DNA from: Gammaproteobacteria bacterium
GTDB taxonomy: Bacteria > Pseudomonadota > Gammaproteobacteria > Competibacterales > Competibacteraceae
NCBI GenBank assembly: GCA_024235035.1
Contig: JACKNE010000013.1
Span: 62,001-126,000 of the forward strand
Direction: 5' to 3'
DNA length: 64,000 bases
Shown here: positions 1 to 8,829 of the stretch, in pieces
Layout of the letters: every line of letters starts with the position of its first letter
Position numbering within the stretch: the stretch's first letter is position 1
The notes under the pieces: model-generated
Databases searched by the model: none
What the model was told of the DNA's origin: nothing
Seen by the model: only the letters and a program-made list of their open reading frames with translations
Translations under genes and position numbers: made by a program

Positions 1-261
1 CAGCATCCGTCCATGGTTGCGTTGCGAACCGGTCAACCGGTGACCGATGTGGTAATGGGCGTGTTCAACCCGCAGCGCCGCCAGACGCGCTGGCTGCGTG
101 TCAGCGCCATTCCGCTGTTCAATCCCGGCGAAAAAAAGCCGTTTCAGGTTTTTGCGACTTTCAACGATATCACCGAAATGATCGGCGGTATGTGTGAGCT
201 GGATCGTGTCCGGCGTGGTTTGGAGTCGCCTGGCCGCGGGAGCATTTCAACGTCACGCTGA
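1..261 (+). CDS. PAS-domain sensor fragment (5' truncated by window edge)
   Basis: The reading frame is open from the first base, so the start lies outside the window. The visible 86 residues look like the second half of a PAS fold: a WLRVSAIPLF strand and a final strand that runs into the typical FNDITE junction at about residues 55-62. That junction normally leads into a kinase or GGDEF domain, but here only a short unrelated tail follows before the stop. The protein therefore either ends right after the PAS domain or is frame-disrupted. The hybrid kinase starts 95 bases downstream on the same strand, so a shared signalling role is plausible but unproven. Confidence 0.6.
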   Translation, partial: QHPSMVALRTGQPVTDVVMGVFNPQRRQTRWLRVSAIPLFNPGEKKPFQVFATFNDITEMIGGMCELDRVRRGLESPGRGSISTSR

Positions 262-356
262 ACCGGATTTCGGATGTCGGATTCCAGGTTGAGAAACCGA
301 TGTCTTTCAATCGACGGCTGCATGAACGATAAATAACGATAGGGTGAAGATGCAAT

Positions 357-2120
357 ATGACCCAGGATGAAAAAGACCGGGCGAGAATTCTCAGGAAGAA
401 GGCGGAAGCCAGCGCTAAACAACACCAGTCGGATATACCGGAGCTTTCGGTTGAAGACGCTCGCCGATTGGTTCATGAACTCCAGGTCCATCAAATCGAA
501 CTGGAGATACAAAACGAAGAGCTGCGCCGCATCATGGCCGACTTGGAGCAATCCCGGAATCAATTTTCTCTGCTGTTTCATCGGGCGCCTGTGGGTTATT
601 TGGTGTTAGATGAGGTTGGCCTGATCCATGAAGTGAACGAGACCTTCTGTCGGATGGTGAGTCAGCATCGGAATCAGTTGATCAGTAATCCTTTTTCGGA
701 GTGTATGGAAGGCGACGACCGTGGGGTCTTTCTGGCACGATATCGAGCGCTCTTCAAGAATCCGACGGGCAAAAGCCTGGAAGCGTTGATCCTGCGCGCC
801 CAGGGTCCAGCGTTTTACGCGCAAATGGAAGGAGCGGTTTTCAGCACACCTCTGGAAGGGGAGCGACATCGGGAAAAGAATGCTCCGTTGCTATTATTGG
901 CGGTTACTGACATCACGGAGCGCAAATGGGCTGAAGATAAGCGTTTGCAACTGGAACGTCAGATGCAGCAAACCCAAAAATTGGAAAGCTTGGGTGTGTT
1001 GGCTGGAGGCATCGCTCACGATTTCAACAATCTCCTCACCATCGTCCTGGGCAACGCCAGTCTAGCATTGGATGAACTACCGCCTTTATCCCCGGCGCGC
1101 GATAGTCTGCGGGCGATCGAAAAAACCTCGCTGCGGGCCGCTGAACTGTGTCGGCAAATGCTGGCCTATTCGGGCAAGGGCCGGTTCATCATCGAAAATA
1201 TCCGACTGGATGACCTGATCGGAGAAATGGTTTCGCTGTTCAAGGCCTCCATCTCGAAGAAGGCGATTTTGAACTTGAACCTGAAGGAGTCGTTACCACC
1301 CATGCGCGGTGATCCCAGCCAGATTCGCCAAGTGGTGATGAACCTGGTGATCAATGCCTCGGAGGCGATTGGCGAGCGCAGTGGGGTGATCACGATCTCG
1401 ACCGGCATCATGGAATGTACCCATGATTACCTGTCTGAAGCCTACCTGGATGAGAATCTCGCTGAAGGAACCTATGTTTGGCTGGAAATTTCCGATACCG
1501 GCTGTGGCATGGATCAGGAAACCCGGCGGCGTATTTTCGAGCCGTTCTTTACCACCAAGTTTACCGGTCGTGGTCTGGGTCTATCAGCCGTGCTGGGTAT
1601 CGTGCGAGGGCATCGAGGCACGCTGCGCGTTTACAGTGAGCCGAGTCGGGGGACGACCTTCAAGATCTTGTTTCCCGCCGTTCCGGAAAAACCAGCGCCT
1701 GTGGTTCGACCGAGTATAAAGTCGGGTGAATGGAAAGGTGTCGGTACGGTGCTGCTGGTGGACGATGAGGAGTCGGTTCGGTCATTGGGAACCCGGATGC
1801 TGGAGCGAATCGGCTTTCAGACCGTGGTGGCCTCGGATGGTCAAGAGGCGCTGGAACTGTATGAGACACAGAGCGCAGACATCGTACTGGTGTTGCTCGA
1901 TTTGACGATGCCCTACATGGATGGTGAAGAAGCGTTCCGGCAATTGCGGCAGCTCAATCCAAATGTACGGGTGGTAATGACCAGTGGCTACACGGAAACG
2001 GAAATCGCGCCACGCTTCGCCGGCAAACGGTTATTCGGCTTTCTGCAAAAGCCCTATACCCTGGATACGCTGACCTTGTGTCTGCGCAATGCTCTGGGTG
2101 ACGTCGAACCGAATGCGTAA
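357..2120 (+). CDS. PAS hybrid histidine kinase with C-terminal receiver
   Basis: 587-residue soluble two-component protein. An N-terminal coiled-coil-like stretch (about 1-65) is followed by a PAS domain (about 70-190). The HisKA helix carries the phosphorylatable His221 in AGGIAHDFNN. The HATPase_c domain shows an N box (NLVINASEA), a G1 box (DTGCGMD) and a G2 box (GRGLGLSAV). The receiver domain begins near residue 460 with VLLVDDEESV, has the phospho-acceptor Asp515 in LLDLTMP, and ends with the conserved KPY lysine. No membrane segment is seen, so sensing is probably cytoplasmic. The start has an AGGGTGA ribosome site about nine bases upstream. No output domain is attached, so phosphate probably passes to a separate partner. 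Confidence 0.9.
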   Translation: MTQDEKDRARILRKKAEASAKQHQSDIPELSVEDARRLVHELQVHQIELEIQNEELRRIMADLEQSRNQFSLLFHRAPVGYLVLDEVGLIHEVNETFCRMVSQHRNQLISNPFSECMEGDDRGVFLARYRALFKNPTGKSLEALILRAQGPAFYAQMEGAVFSTPLEGERHREKNAPLLLLAVTDITERKWAEDKRLQLERQMQQTQKLESLGVLAGGIAHDFNNLLTIVLGNASLALDELPPLSPARDSLRAIEKTSLRAAELCRQMLAYSGKGRFIIENIRLDDLIGEMVSLFKASISKKAILNLNLKESLPPMRGDPSQIRQVVMNLVINASEAIGERSGVITISTGIMECTHDYLSEAYLDENLAEGTYVWLEISDTGCGMDQETRRRIFEPFFTTKFTGRGLGLSAVLGIVRGHRGTLRVYSEPSRGTTFKILFPAVPEKPAPVVRPSIKSGEWKGVGTVLLVDDEESVRSLGTRMLERIGFQTVVASDGQEALELYETQSADIVLVLLDLTMPYMDGEEAFRQLRQLNPNVRVVMTSGYTETEIAPRFAGKRLFGFLQKPYTLDTLTLCLRNALGDVEPNA

Positions 2121-2236
2121 TCCACATGCTGAGGACATGACGGACCTCTTCGATGAAAACCAGGCTTCGATGATCAAGAACCGCATGCTGCTCAAAGAGC
2201 AGGTTCTGATACAGCCTCGCGTCGGAAGAAAATGAC

Positions 2237-2908
2237 ATGAACTGGAAAACCGCTTACCGGTCGTTCTACTACGAGAATGCGCCTGAACCGGAAGATTTGA
2301 TCCTGAACCCGGTTGAAACCGTCATGCTCAGCATCGATGTGCAAAACACCTACACGCAACTCTCCAAAGATCCGCTGGAGATGGCGCGTTGGGAGCCTTT
2401 CCGGCGACGAATGCGCGAGATCGTGATTCCCACCACCCGTGCGCTTCAGGATGCGTTCCGCGCCAAGGGCATCGATGTAATCCACGCTCGTATCGCCTGC
2501 TTGCTGGAAGACGGGCGCGACCGCTCCCTCAGCCAGAAAAAGCCAGGTTGGAATAATTTGCTTCTGCCAAAGGACAGCGAAGAAAGCCAGTTGATCTCTG
2601 AACTAGCGCCGAAACCAGGCGAAATCGTGGTCACCAAGACCACGGATAGCGCCCTGACCGGCACCAATCTGCGACTGATCCTGGCCAATATGGGCGTTCG
2701 AAATGTGGTGATGACAGGTATTTTCACGGATCAATGTGTTTCATCCACTGTGCGCAGCCTGGCGGACGAAAGTTTCAATGTGATCGTTGTGGAAGATTGC
2801 TGCGCAGCAGGCACCGATGCGCTCCATCAGCGAGAATTGGAAATCATCAACATGATTTATTGCCATGTCGTCTCCAGCCAAGCGCTTCGCCAGATCATGG
2901 CACTCTGA
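2237..2908 (+). CDS. Isochorismatase-family cysteine hydrolase
   Basis: 223-residue alpha/beta hydrolase of the isochorismatase/nicotinamidase superfamily. The expected catalytic triad is visible: Asp34 in LSIDVQN, Lys134 in VTKTTDSAL and Cys167 in FTDQCVSST, followed by the usual cis-peptide and C-terminal strand (VVEDCCAAG). Length is normal for the family. The first residues are longer than in nicotinamidases, more like bacterial amidohydrolases of the YcaC/RutB type; the substrate cannot be read from sequence. A GGAAG site lies about eight bases before the ATG. It follows the hybrid kinase by 116 bases on the same strand. Confidence 0.85.
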   Translation: MNWKTAYRSFYYENAPEPEDLILNPVETVMLSIDVQNTYTQLSKDPLEMARWEPFRRRMREIVIPTTRALQDAFRAKGIDVIHARIACLLEDGRDRSLSQKKPGWNNLLLPKDSEESQLISELAPKPGEIVVTKTTDSALTGTNLRLILANMGVRNVVMTGIFTDQCVSSTVRSLADESFNVIVVEDCCAAGTDALHQRELEIINMIYCHVVSSQALRQIMAL

Positions 2909-3079
2909 AACTATACGACCAACACTGGCGCATCGAGCCGTATCGCCGCCTGATCAAACAGGTCTGTCATGTCGAACGGTTCCAGGTGCGCGGTAAAAGG
3001 GCCAATACTCAACCATATCTTCGCCGTTCTGTACGGTTGCGCGATGGGCCAGGGCTTGCGCCCGAACACATGATGCATC

Positions 3080-5395
3080 TCACCGAGCCATTCTGTCGGG
3101 TCGCTCCCGCCCGACGCCGTCATCCAAGGCATTCCACAACCGCCAGCAGCTCTTGCCAGCTTGCTTGGCAGCGTACATGGCCTGATCAGCGCAACGGACC
3201 AGCTCAGACGCCGTATCGGCATGGTCAGGATACAAGGCGATGCCGATGCTGACAGAGACGTGTGCTGGCCCTTGTGACAAGATGAAGGAGGCTTGGATCA
3301 AATCGATGATCTTGTTCGCCACGCAGGTAGCGTCGCTAACCTGAAGCACTGTGGTCAGCATCACGGCAAACTCATCGCCACCTAGACGCGCTGCTGTGTC
3401 GCTGTCGCGGAGACCAGCCTGTAGGCGCTGACCGACCTGGTGCAACAACTCGTCGCCGGCTGCATGCCCCAGTGTGTCATTGATCGCCTTGAATCCGTCC
3501 AAATCCAGCCACAGCACCGCCACAAGCTGGGAATAGCGATTGGCCAACCGCAACGCCTGCTCCAGTCGATCCCAGAACAACAGGCGGTTGGGCAATTGAG
3601 TCAGGCCGTCGAAGTGAGCCAATCGCCAATTTTCCTGTTCTCGTTGTCGGCGTTCGGTGAGATCGGTCAACATCACCAGCGCCCCTCGCGTTACTCCACT
3701 GCCGTCGTACAGAGCGGACCACTGCACGCCCAAATAGCGTTGAGCTGGACCTGGAAACTCGCTATCTCCGACATGCAGTTGCCGCGACATTTGCCACAAG
3801 CGTTCCATTTCGGTGCGTACCTCAGGATGCACACACTCCCACCAGACCCGCCCCAGCGCCTCATGGGTGCTTTGCAGGTTCAGCAGCAGACACCAGGCGA
3901 AATTGACGTACTGGCAACAGCCGGCGGTATCCACCTCCGCTACCCCGATAGGCGCCGTAGCCAGCATGGTCCGGTAACGACGCTCGCTGAGGGTCAATTG
4001 TTGATTGGTTTCCCACAACTGAGCGGTGCGAATCGCAACCTCGCGCTGCAGCCGTTCAGCATATTCGTACAGAATCTGTTCGGCTTGATAGCGAACGGTG
4101 ACGTCGGTAGCTGTGCCATAATAGCCCATCAGGTGATGCAGACGATCCCAGTAGGGTCGGCCACTGATCTGCAACCAACATAATCCGCTGGTACGGGTAC
4201 AAATACATACTAGGACCTCCCGAAACGGTTGGTGAGTCTGTACCGCTTCTCGCAACCGGATTCGTGATGTCAGTGGAATTGAATAGACGCTGCACCGCCA
4301 TCTTTGACCGAGACGTAAGGCCAATGTTTGGACCAACTTGCCTTGAACACGCGCTAATTGCCCGCTGGTATTGATGGTCCACAACAGATCGTTGGAGATC
4401 CGACTCAGATCACGAAATCCATCGAGGGCCTGGCGGCGAGCCTCGATAGCGGCTCCCAGTGGTAGCCCTACAAGCGCGATAGCAATCATGACAATTTGAT
4501 AGTCAACCGCTAATTCCCGGTGCCCGGATGTCGCGACCAGTAACATCAACTCGATGTTTAGCCCAAATATGGCCGAGGTTGCGATGGACAAACCGCCAGT
4601 AACCATGCCCCAAGCTAAGGGCGGCAGAACCAGCAATATCAAGAAGGGTCGAGACATCGCACTTCTCCCAACCCACTCGGGTAAAGAGAAAAGCATCCAC
4701 AGCATCAACAGCAAAGCTAGAAAGTAGGTGAGCCAATGCCAACGGTGCTTGTTTCCCGGCAGCGACTGGAGGAGCCAACACCCTTGACGCAACCACTGTT
4801 GCAGTCGAGGCTGAACCTGCCACATCAACAAAGGCGTCACCGTGATCACACCGATGAAATCACCGATCAGCCAACTGAAAGCCACCTCAGGCAGCTGTGT
4901 AGACGGCATCAATCCCAGATACCACAGACGGCTCACGCCACTCAGTGTCGCGAGTCCACTCGCCAATCCCGCTGCGATCAGCAAGCGGATGATGGCCGCC
5001 AGATCCGCAAGTGCGTCACTGATACGCCCAGCATTCCAGGCTCGCAACCCGAGCGCCGCGATTCCATAAGACGCTACCGGTGTAATTGCGCTTTCCAAAG
5101 GGTCGACCAGCGATAAGAGCGAAACGGCAACCAAGGGAGATTTTAACCACCATAGTCCCATTTCTAGCGTTACTTCGGTGAGCAACACCGGCAGCAGCGC
5201 TGCTCGGCCAAAAGCAAACAAAACAAAGAAACGCAATCCGGCTGACGGATACCACAAGCTGATAGGGTTGCCGAATATATCCAGCAGCATTGGTGTGCTG
5301 AACCAGATTGCGGACCAAAGTAAATAATAGGCGAGCCAGAACTCAAGGCGCCGGATTTGTTCCGCTCTCCAATTCCTTAAGAGTCTTAATTGCAT
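3080..5395 (-). CDS. MASE1-PAS-GGDEF membrane diguanylate cyclase
   Basis: 771 residues. The first 300 or so are a run of hydrophobic helices of MASE1 type (integral membrane sensor, with the characteristic FGNPISLWYPSAGLRF start). A poorly conserved PAS-like segment follows (about 320-430), then a clear PAS (about 470-590), then a GGDEF domain (about 605-765). The active loop is intact GGDEF, and a product-inhibition I-site RDSD sits exactly five residues before it, so the enzyme should make c-di-GMP and be feedback controlled. No EAL domain is present. The gene is convergent with the isochorismatase-like gene and is divergent from the AEC permease across a 362-base gap. Confidence 0.92.
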   Translation of the reverse strand: MQLRLLRNWRAEQIRRLEFWLAYYLLWSAIWFSTPMLLDIFGNPISLWYPSAGLRFFVLFAFGRAALLPVLLTEVTLEMGLWWLKSPLVAVSLLSLVDPLESAITPVASYGIAALGLRAWNAGRISDALADLAAIIRLLIAAGLASGLATLSGVSRLWYLGLMPSTQLPEVAFSWLIGDFIGVITVTPLLMWQVQPRLQQWLRQGCWLLQSLPGNKHRWHWLTYFLALLLMLWMLFSLPEWVGRSAMSRPFLILLVLPPLAWGMVTGGLSIATSAIFGLNIELMLLVATSGHRELAVDYQIVMIAIALVGLPLGAAIEARRQALDGFRDLSRISNDLLWTINTSGQLARVQGKLVQTLALRLGQRWRCSVYSIPLTSRIRLREAVQTHQPFREVLVCICTRTSGLCWLQISGRPYWDRLHHLMGYYGTATDVTVRYQAEQILYEYAERLQREVAIRTAQLWETNQQLTLSERRYRTMLATAPIGVAEVDTAGCCQYVNFAWCLLLNLQSTHEALGRVWWECVHPEVRTEMERLWQMSRQLHVGDSEFPGPAQRYLGVQWSALYDGSGVTRGALVMLTDLTERRQREQENWRLAHFDGLTQLPNRLLFWDRLEQALRLANRYSQLVAVLWLDLDGFKAINDTLGHAAGDELLHQVGQRLQAGLRDSDTAARLGGDEFAVMLTTVLQVSDATCVANKIIDLIQASFILSQGPAHVSVSIGIALYPDHADTASELVRCADQAMYAAKQAGKSCWRLWNALDDGVGRERPDRMAR

Positions 5396-5757
5396 TTAAA
5401 TCCTTGTATTAACATGCATCAATTTATTTTCATACAACTAGAAACCCAATGAGACTATAGAATGTACAGGAATAACGGTCATGTCTGCAAATGGATACAT
5501 TTTCATACAATAAAAGCGTTATGAAACACTGCAAAAATAAGGAGGTTCAATGTGGATTTCAGACAGTTGAGGCTGGCGTGCACCGATGGAAATTAGGGGC
5601 TCCTCTGGATGGGCTGCAAATGGTAGCCACCGAAGGTTTCTCTCAACGATGATCACAACTGATCATTCAGACCTTCATCATCCCAGGAGCTCGGGTTCAT
5701 ATCGATGAATATGCAATCTATCACCAATCAACTCTTGCTTTTTCGCATCCTGCCGCC
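5396..5757. other. Divergent intergenic region between cyclase and AEC permease
   Basis: 362 bases, AT-rich on the cyclase side. It holds a direct repeat of TTTTCATACAA (near 5428 and 5501), which could be a regulator site, and a strong GGAGG ribosome site that serves only a truncated LysR-like reading frame (separate entry). No promoter is obvious enough to assign. Confidence 0.4.
5552..5596 (+). pseudogene. Possible remnant start of a LysR-type regulator
   Basis: A GTG codon six bases after a strong GGAGG site opens a 14-codon frame whose first residues read MDFRQLRL, the classic opening of LysR-family regulators, then stops after 14 codons. Further fragments resembling LysR helix-turn-helix text (ATEGFSQR) occur in another frame about 60 bases on. 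LysR regulators often sit beside AEC permeases, which fits the neighbour. The similarity is very short, so a chance match is possible; an overlapping ATG two bases upstream would give a six-codon frame from the same ribosome site. Confidence 0.3.
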
Positions 5758-6630
5758 ATGTTGCACGCGTTGATCGCTATCATCTTTCCTCTGTTCGCCC
5801 TCGTGGCGATTGGCTTCTTCTACGGTCGTCGCCATTGGCCCGACATGGCGGTCGCTAACCGGATCAATCTGGATATTTTTACCCCGGCACTGATCTTTTC
5901 GGTGATGTCAGCCAAGGATTTCCAGATCGCCGCCTATCGTGAACTGGCTCTGGCTGGCGTGCTGGTGATCCTGGGTTCGGGACTGATCGCCTGGCCGATC
6001 GCTCGTTTGGCCGGTTGGCGAGTCAAGGTGTTCGTGCCGCCGATGATGTTTACCAACTCAGGGAACATGGGGCTTCCCCTAGCGGTGTTGGCGTTCGGTG
6101 AGAACGCCCTGCCGGCGGCCCTAGTGCTGTTTCTGGTGGAGAATACCCTGCACTTCACCGTCGGCAACGTGTTGCTGGAAGGCCGTGTTCATCTGGGAAT
6201 GTTGTTGCGCATCCCGATGCTCCAGGCCACGCTGGTCGGGTTGGTGGTGGCGCTGCTGGACATCACGGTGTGGAAACCTTTGGCAGTAGCGTTGGACCTG
6301 CTGGGGCAAGTGGCCATTCCGCTGATGCTGTTCGCCTTGGGTGTGCGCATGACGCGTATCGATTTTCAGGATTGGCGTATCGGGTTGGCTGGGGCAGTGA
6401 TCTGTCCGGTTTCCGGAATCGCCATCGCCCTGCTGGTCGCCCCATTCCTGGAAATGACCGATCAGCAGTACGCTCAATTGCTGGTGTTCAGTGTGTTGCC
6501 GCCTGCGGTGCTCAATTTCATGCTGGCTGAAAAGTTCGGTGAATCGCCTGAGGCAGTCGCCTCCATCGTTCTCATGGGCAACTTGGCCAGTGTGGTGACG
6601 CTCCCGGCGGTGTTGGCCTGGGTGCTTTGA
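5758..6630 (+). CDS. AEC-family (auxin efflux carrier-like) permease
   Basis: 290-residue integral membrane protein with about ten hydrophobic helices in two halves, as in bacterial AEC transporters (PF03547). It has the conserved N-terminal IFPLFALVAIGFFYGRR segment, the LDIFTPALIF helix with its proline break, and the TNSGNMGLPLAVLAFG motif in the fourth helix. Members export or import small carboxylates such as malate or malonate, but the substrate here is unknown. No clear ribosome site precedes the ATG. Downstream lies a possible transposase fragment and then convergent mgtE. Confidence 0.85.
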   Translation: MLHALIAIIFPLFALVAIGFFYGRRHWPDMAVANRINLDIFTPALIFSVMSAKDFQIAAYRELALAGVLVILGSGLIAWPIARLAGWRVKVFVPPMMFTNSGNMGLPLAVLAFGENALPAALVLFLVENTLHFTVGNVLLEGRVHLGMLLRIPMLQATLVGLVVALLDITVWKPLAVALDLLGQVAIPLMLFALGVRMTRIDFQDWRIGLAGAVICPVSGIAIALLVAPFLEMTDQQYAQLLVFSVLPPAVLNFMLAEKFGESPEAVASIVLMGNLASVVTLPAVLAWVL

Positions 6631-6788
6631 AGAGAATATACCTCGATGCCCCAGCGACTGGCGTAATCGTGCACCGTCGCGCGATTGGGCAGGTCATTCA
6701 TCGCGATGATTCAGGGTTCCGGGATCGTCCCCACCGCCAAGGCTACCTTCGTCACCACGGTCTTACGCAACGTCGGGTGAGCTTCGGC
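6630..6788 (-). pseudogene. Possible transposase C-terminal fragment
   Basis: On the minus strand one frame reads AEAHPTLRKTVVTK..., then a stop, then MNDLPNRATVHDYASRWGIE and runs into the end of the AEC gene. The DYASRWGIE string resembles the conserved (Y)RxRWGIE element near the end of DDE transposases. There is an in-frame stop and no complete gene, so at best this is a decayed insertion-sequence scrap. Recognition rests on one short motif. Confidence 0.25.
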
Positions 6789-6889
6789 AACCCTCGTTCA
6801 ATTTCGGTCGCCAGCCACCGAGCCGTTCCCACCCACCTCTCCGATCTCCGTTAAACTCACTCTCGGCTTTCCCAGCAGCATTCTCAAAA

Positions 6890-8503
6890 TCAAAGCAGCA
6901 CCAGGGTTGCTAAGCCGAGAAACACGAAAAAGCCGACGACGTCGGTGACGGTTGTCAGGATCACGCTGCCTGCCAGGGCCGGGTCGATGCCTATGCGTTG
7001 CATCAATAATGGAATAGCAACGCCGGCCAGCGCGGCGCATAGCAGATTCAACAGGATGGCGACAGCAATGACGCCGCCAATCACCCAGTTGCCGAACCAG
7101 ATGACCGCCAACAGCGCCACGACCAGTGCCCAGAGTAGACCGTTGAGCAGGCCGATTCCCAGTTCCTTGATCAGCAAGATCCGTCGATTGCCGCTTTCCA
7201 GTTGTCCCAACGCCAACCCACGGATGACCAAGGTCAGAGTCTGACTGCCAGCAATACCGCCCATGCTCGCCACGATAGGCATGAGGACCGCCAGAGCCAC
7301 CACCTGCTCCAAGGTGCTCTCGAACAAACCGATAACCCAGGCTGCCAGAAAGGCGGTCGCGAGATTGACGCCGAGCCAAATCGCCCGCCGCCGACTGCTG
7401 GCAAGCACGGGCGCAAACATATCCGTCTCTTCGTCTAGGCCCGCCATGCTCATCAAGGAATGATCGGATTCCTCGCGAATGACGTCCACCATATCGTCTA
7501 CGGTGATTCGACCCAGCAAGCGGCCATCCGCGTCCACCACCGGAGCAGATATCAAATCCTGTTCCGCAAAGTGTTGCGCGACTTCCCGGCTTGGCCAATC
7601 GATGGGTATCGGCATGAAGTCCCGATCCATCAGAGTGGCTGCCGCCATATCCGGGGAGCTGGTCAGGAGTCGACGCAAGGGTAACACGCCCAGATAGCGC
7701 TGGGCCTGATCCACCACGATCAACTTGTCGGTATGAGCCGGCAGATCATCGAAGAGTCGTAGATAACGCAGCACCGTTCGCACCTTGAGATCTTCCCGCA
7801 CTGAGAGGTGATCCATATCCATCAGTCCGCCAGCGGAATCTTCCGGGTAGGACAGCATGGATTCCACTCTTTCCCGCTCACGCCGCTCCAGGGTTTGCAG
7901 GATTTGCCGTCCTATGGTCTCCGGCAAATCCTGGATCAGGTCGACTAAATCATCTAATCTGAGCTTGCGTGCAGCGGCGACCAAATCCTCCAAATCCATT
8001 TCCCGCGCCAGCCGCCGGCGTACCTCCTCATGCAAGTACCGCAACACTTTGGTGGTCCGGTCGCTACTCACCTGTTCCCAGACCGTAAAGCGCTCTCGCG
8101 ATGGAAGCGATTCGAGCAGTCCAGCAATCCGCGCCGGGTGGACTTTCCGCAGGAGGCGCCTAACCCGCTTGAGTTTTCCCTCTTCAAGCGCATCAAGCAC
8201 TTGTTGCAATTGGGTCTTACCTTCGGGTGCTACCGTGTCATCATCCGCGCCCGCCTCCGAATCGTGAGTCAGTGGCAAGCGAAGCTTCTCGTCCAGATGG
8301 GCCAGAACCTTCCCTTCCACCATCTCATCCACCTGCTGCCAAGCCGCAGCACGTTGGGAGGTCGGCAGTAATTCCAGCAAGCTGGCGATTTTTGCTGGAT
8401 GCATCGGCTTCAAGATCCTGCGTACCCGTTTATGCTCACCTTTTTCCAGCGCTTGAAGAACCGCATTGATCCCAGTGCGAATATCTTCATCAATCTCAAT
8501 CAT
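6890..8503 (-). CDS. mgtE: Magnesium transporter MgtE with duplicated N-terminal repeat
   Basis: 537 residues against about 450 for typical MgtE. The extra length is an N-terminal duplication: two similar helical units, each with an HPAxIAxLLExLP core (about residues 34-80 and 117-165), precede the normal MgtE_N superhelix. Next come the signature SAGGLMD, two CBS domains (to about 345) and five transmembrane helices with the pore-associated SMGGIAGSQTLT motif. MgtE is an inner-membrane Mg2+ channel gated by cytosolic Mg2+ binding at the N and CBS domains. The ATG is preceded by AAAGAG. I could not find a Mg2+ riboswitch upstream. Confidence 0.93.
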   Translation of the reverse strand: MIEIDEDIRTGINAVLQALEKGEHKRVRRILKPMHPAKIASLLELLPTSQRAAAWQQVDEMVEGKVLAHLDEKLRLPLTHDSEAGADDDTVAPEGKTQLQQVLDALEEGKLKRVRRLLRKVHPARIAGLLESLPSRERFTVWEQVSSDRTTKVLRYLHEEVRRRLAREMDLEDLVAAARKLRLDDLVDLIQDLPETIGRQILQTLERRERERVESMLSYPEDSAGGLMDMDHLSVREDLKVRTVLRYLRLFDDLPAHTDKLIVVDQAQRYLGVLPLRRLLTSSPDMAAATLMDRDFMPIPIDWPSREVAQHFAEQDLISAPVVDADGRLLGRITVDDMVDVIREESDHSLMSMAGLDEETDMFAPVLASSRRRAIWLGVNLATAFLAAWVIGLFESTLEQVVALAVLMPIVASMGGIAGSQTLTLVIRGLALGQLESGNRRILLIKELGIGLLNGLLWALVVALLAVIWFGNWVIGGVIAVAILLNLLCAALAGVAIPLLMQRIGIDPALAGSVILTTVTDVVGFFVFLGLATLVLL

Positions 8504-8829
8504 GATTTACTCTTTCGAAGTCAGTTTTGCATATTGTTGACGCATGATGACTGATCAGATTATCGAGCAAGCTATTGATCAATAAGAGGTAAGAGTAGGC
8601 AAATGGGGGGTGTTCGATAATTTTTTCAGACACGGCGTTGATATTCCTCTGCTGTGTTGAGAATCTGATATTTCATATTCGGGTCCATCATTGATGAGCA
8701 GGAACGCAACGACTCTTCTATGGAAAACCGTGCCTATTCTGACCAAACCGTGTTTGAACAATTCACAACCGTAGATTTACACTGGTACGCATCTTTTCAT
8801 GATTGCGGCTCAAATCCGAGAGGAGGCAT
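8504..8829. other. Divergent intergenic region, mgtE to glycosyltransferase island
   Basis: 326 bases without a convincing gene. It must contain the mgtE promoter and the promoter of the plus-strand GT32 gene. Nothing in it can be assigned with confidence. Confidence 0.35.

Noticed and set aside
2911..3222. 103-codon minus-strand frame past the end of the cyclase gene
   Set aside because: About half overlaps the GGDEF gene in another frame; the rest looks protein-like but matches nothing I recognise and has no start signal.
8504..8620. Mg2+ riboswitch (M-box) upstream of mgtE
   Set aside because: The region is too short and lacks the conserved helices; nothing resembling the element was seen.
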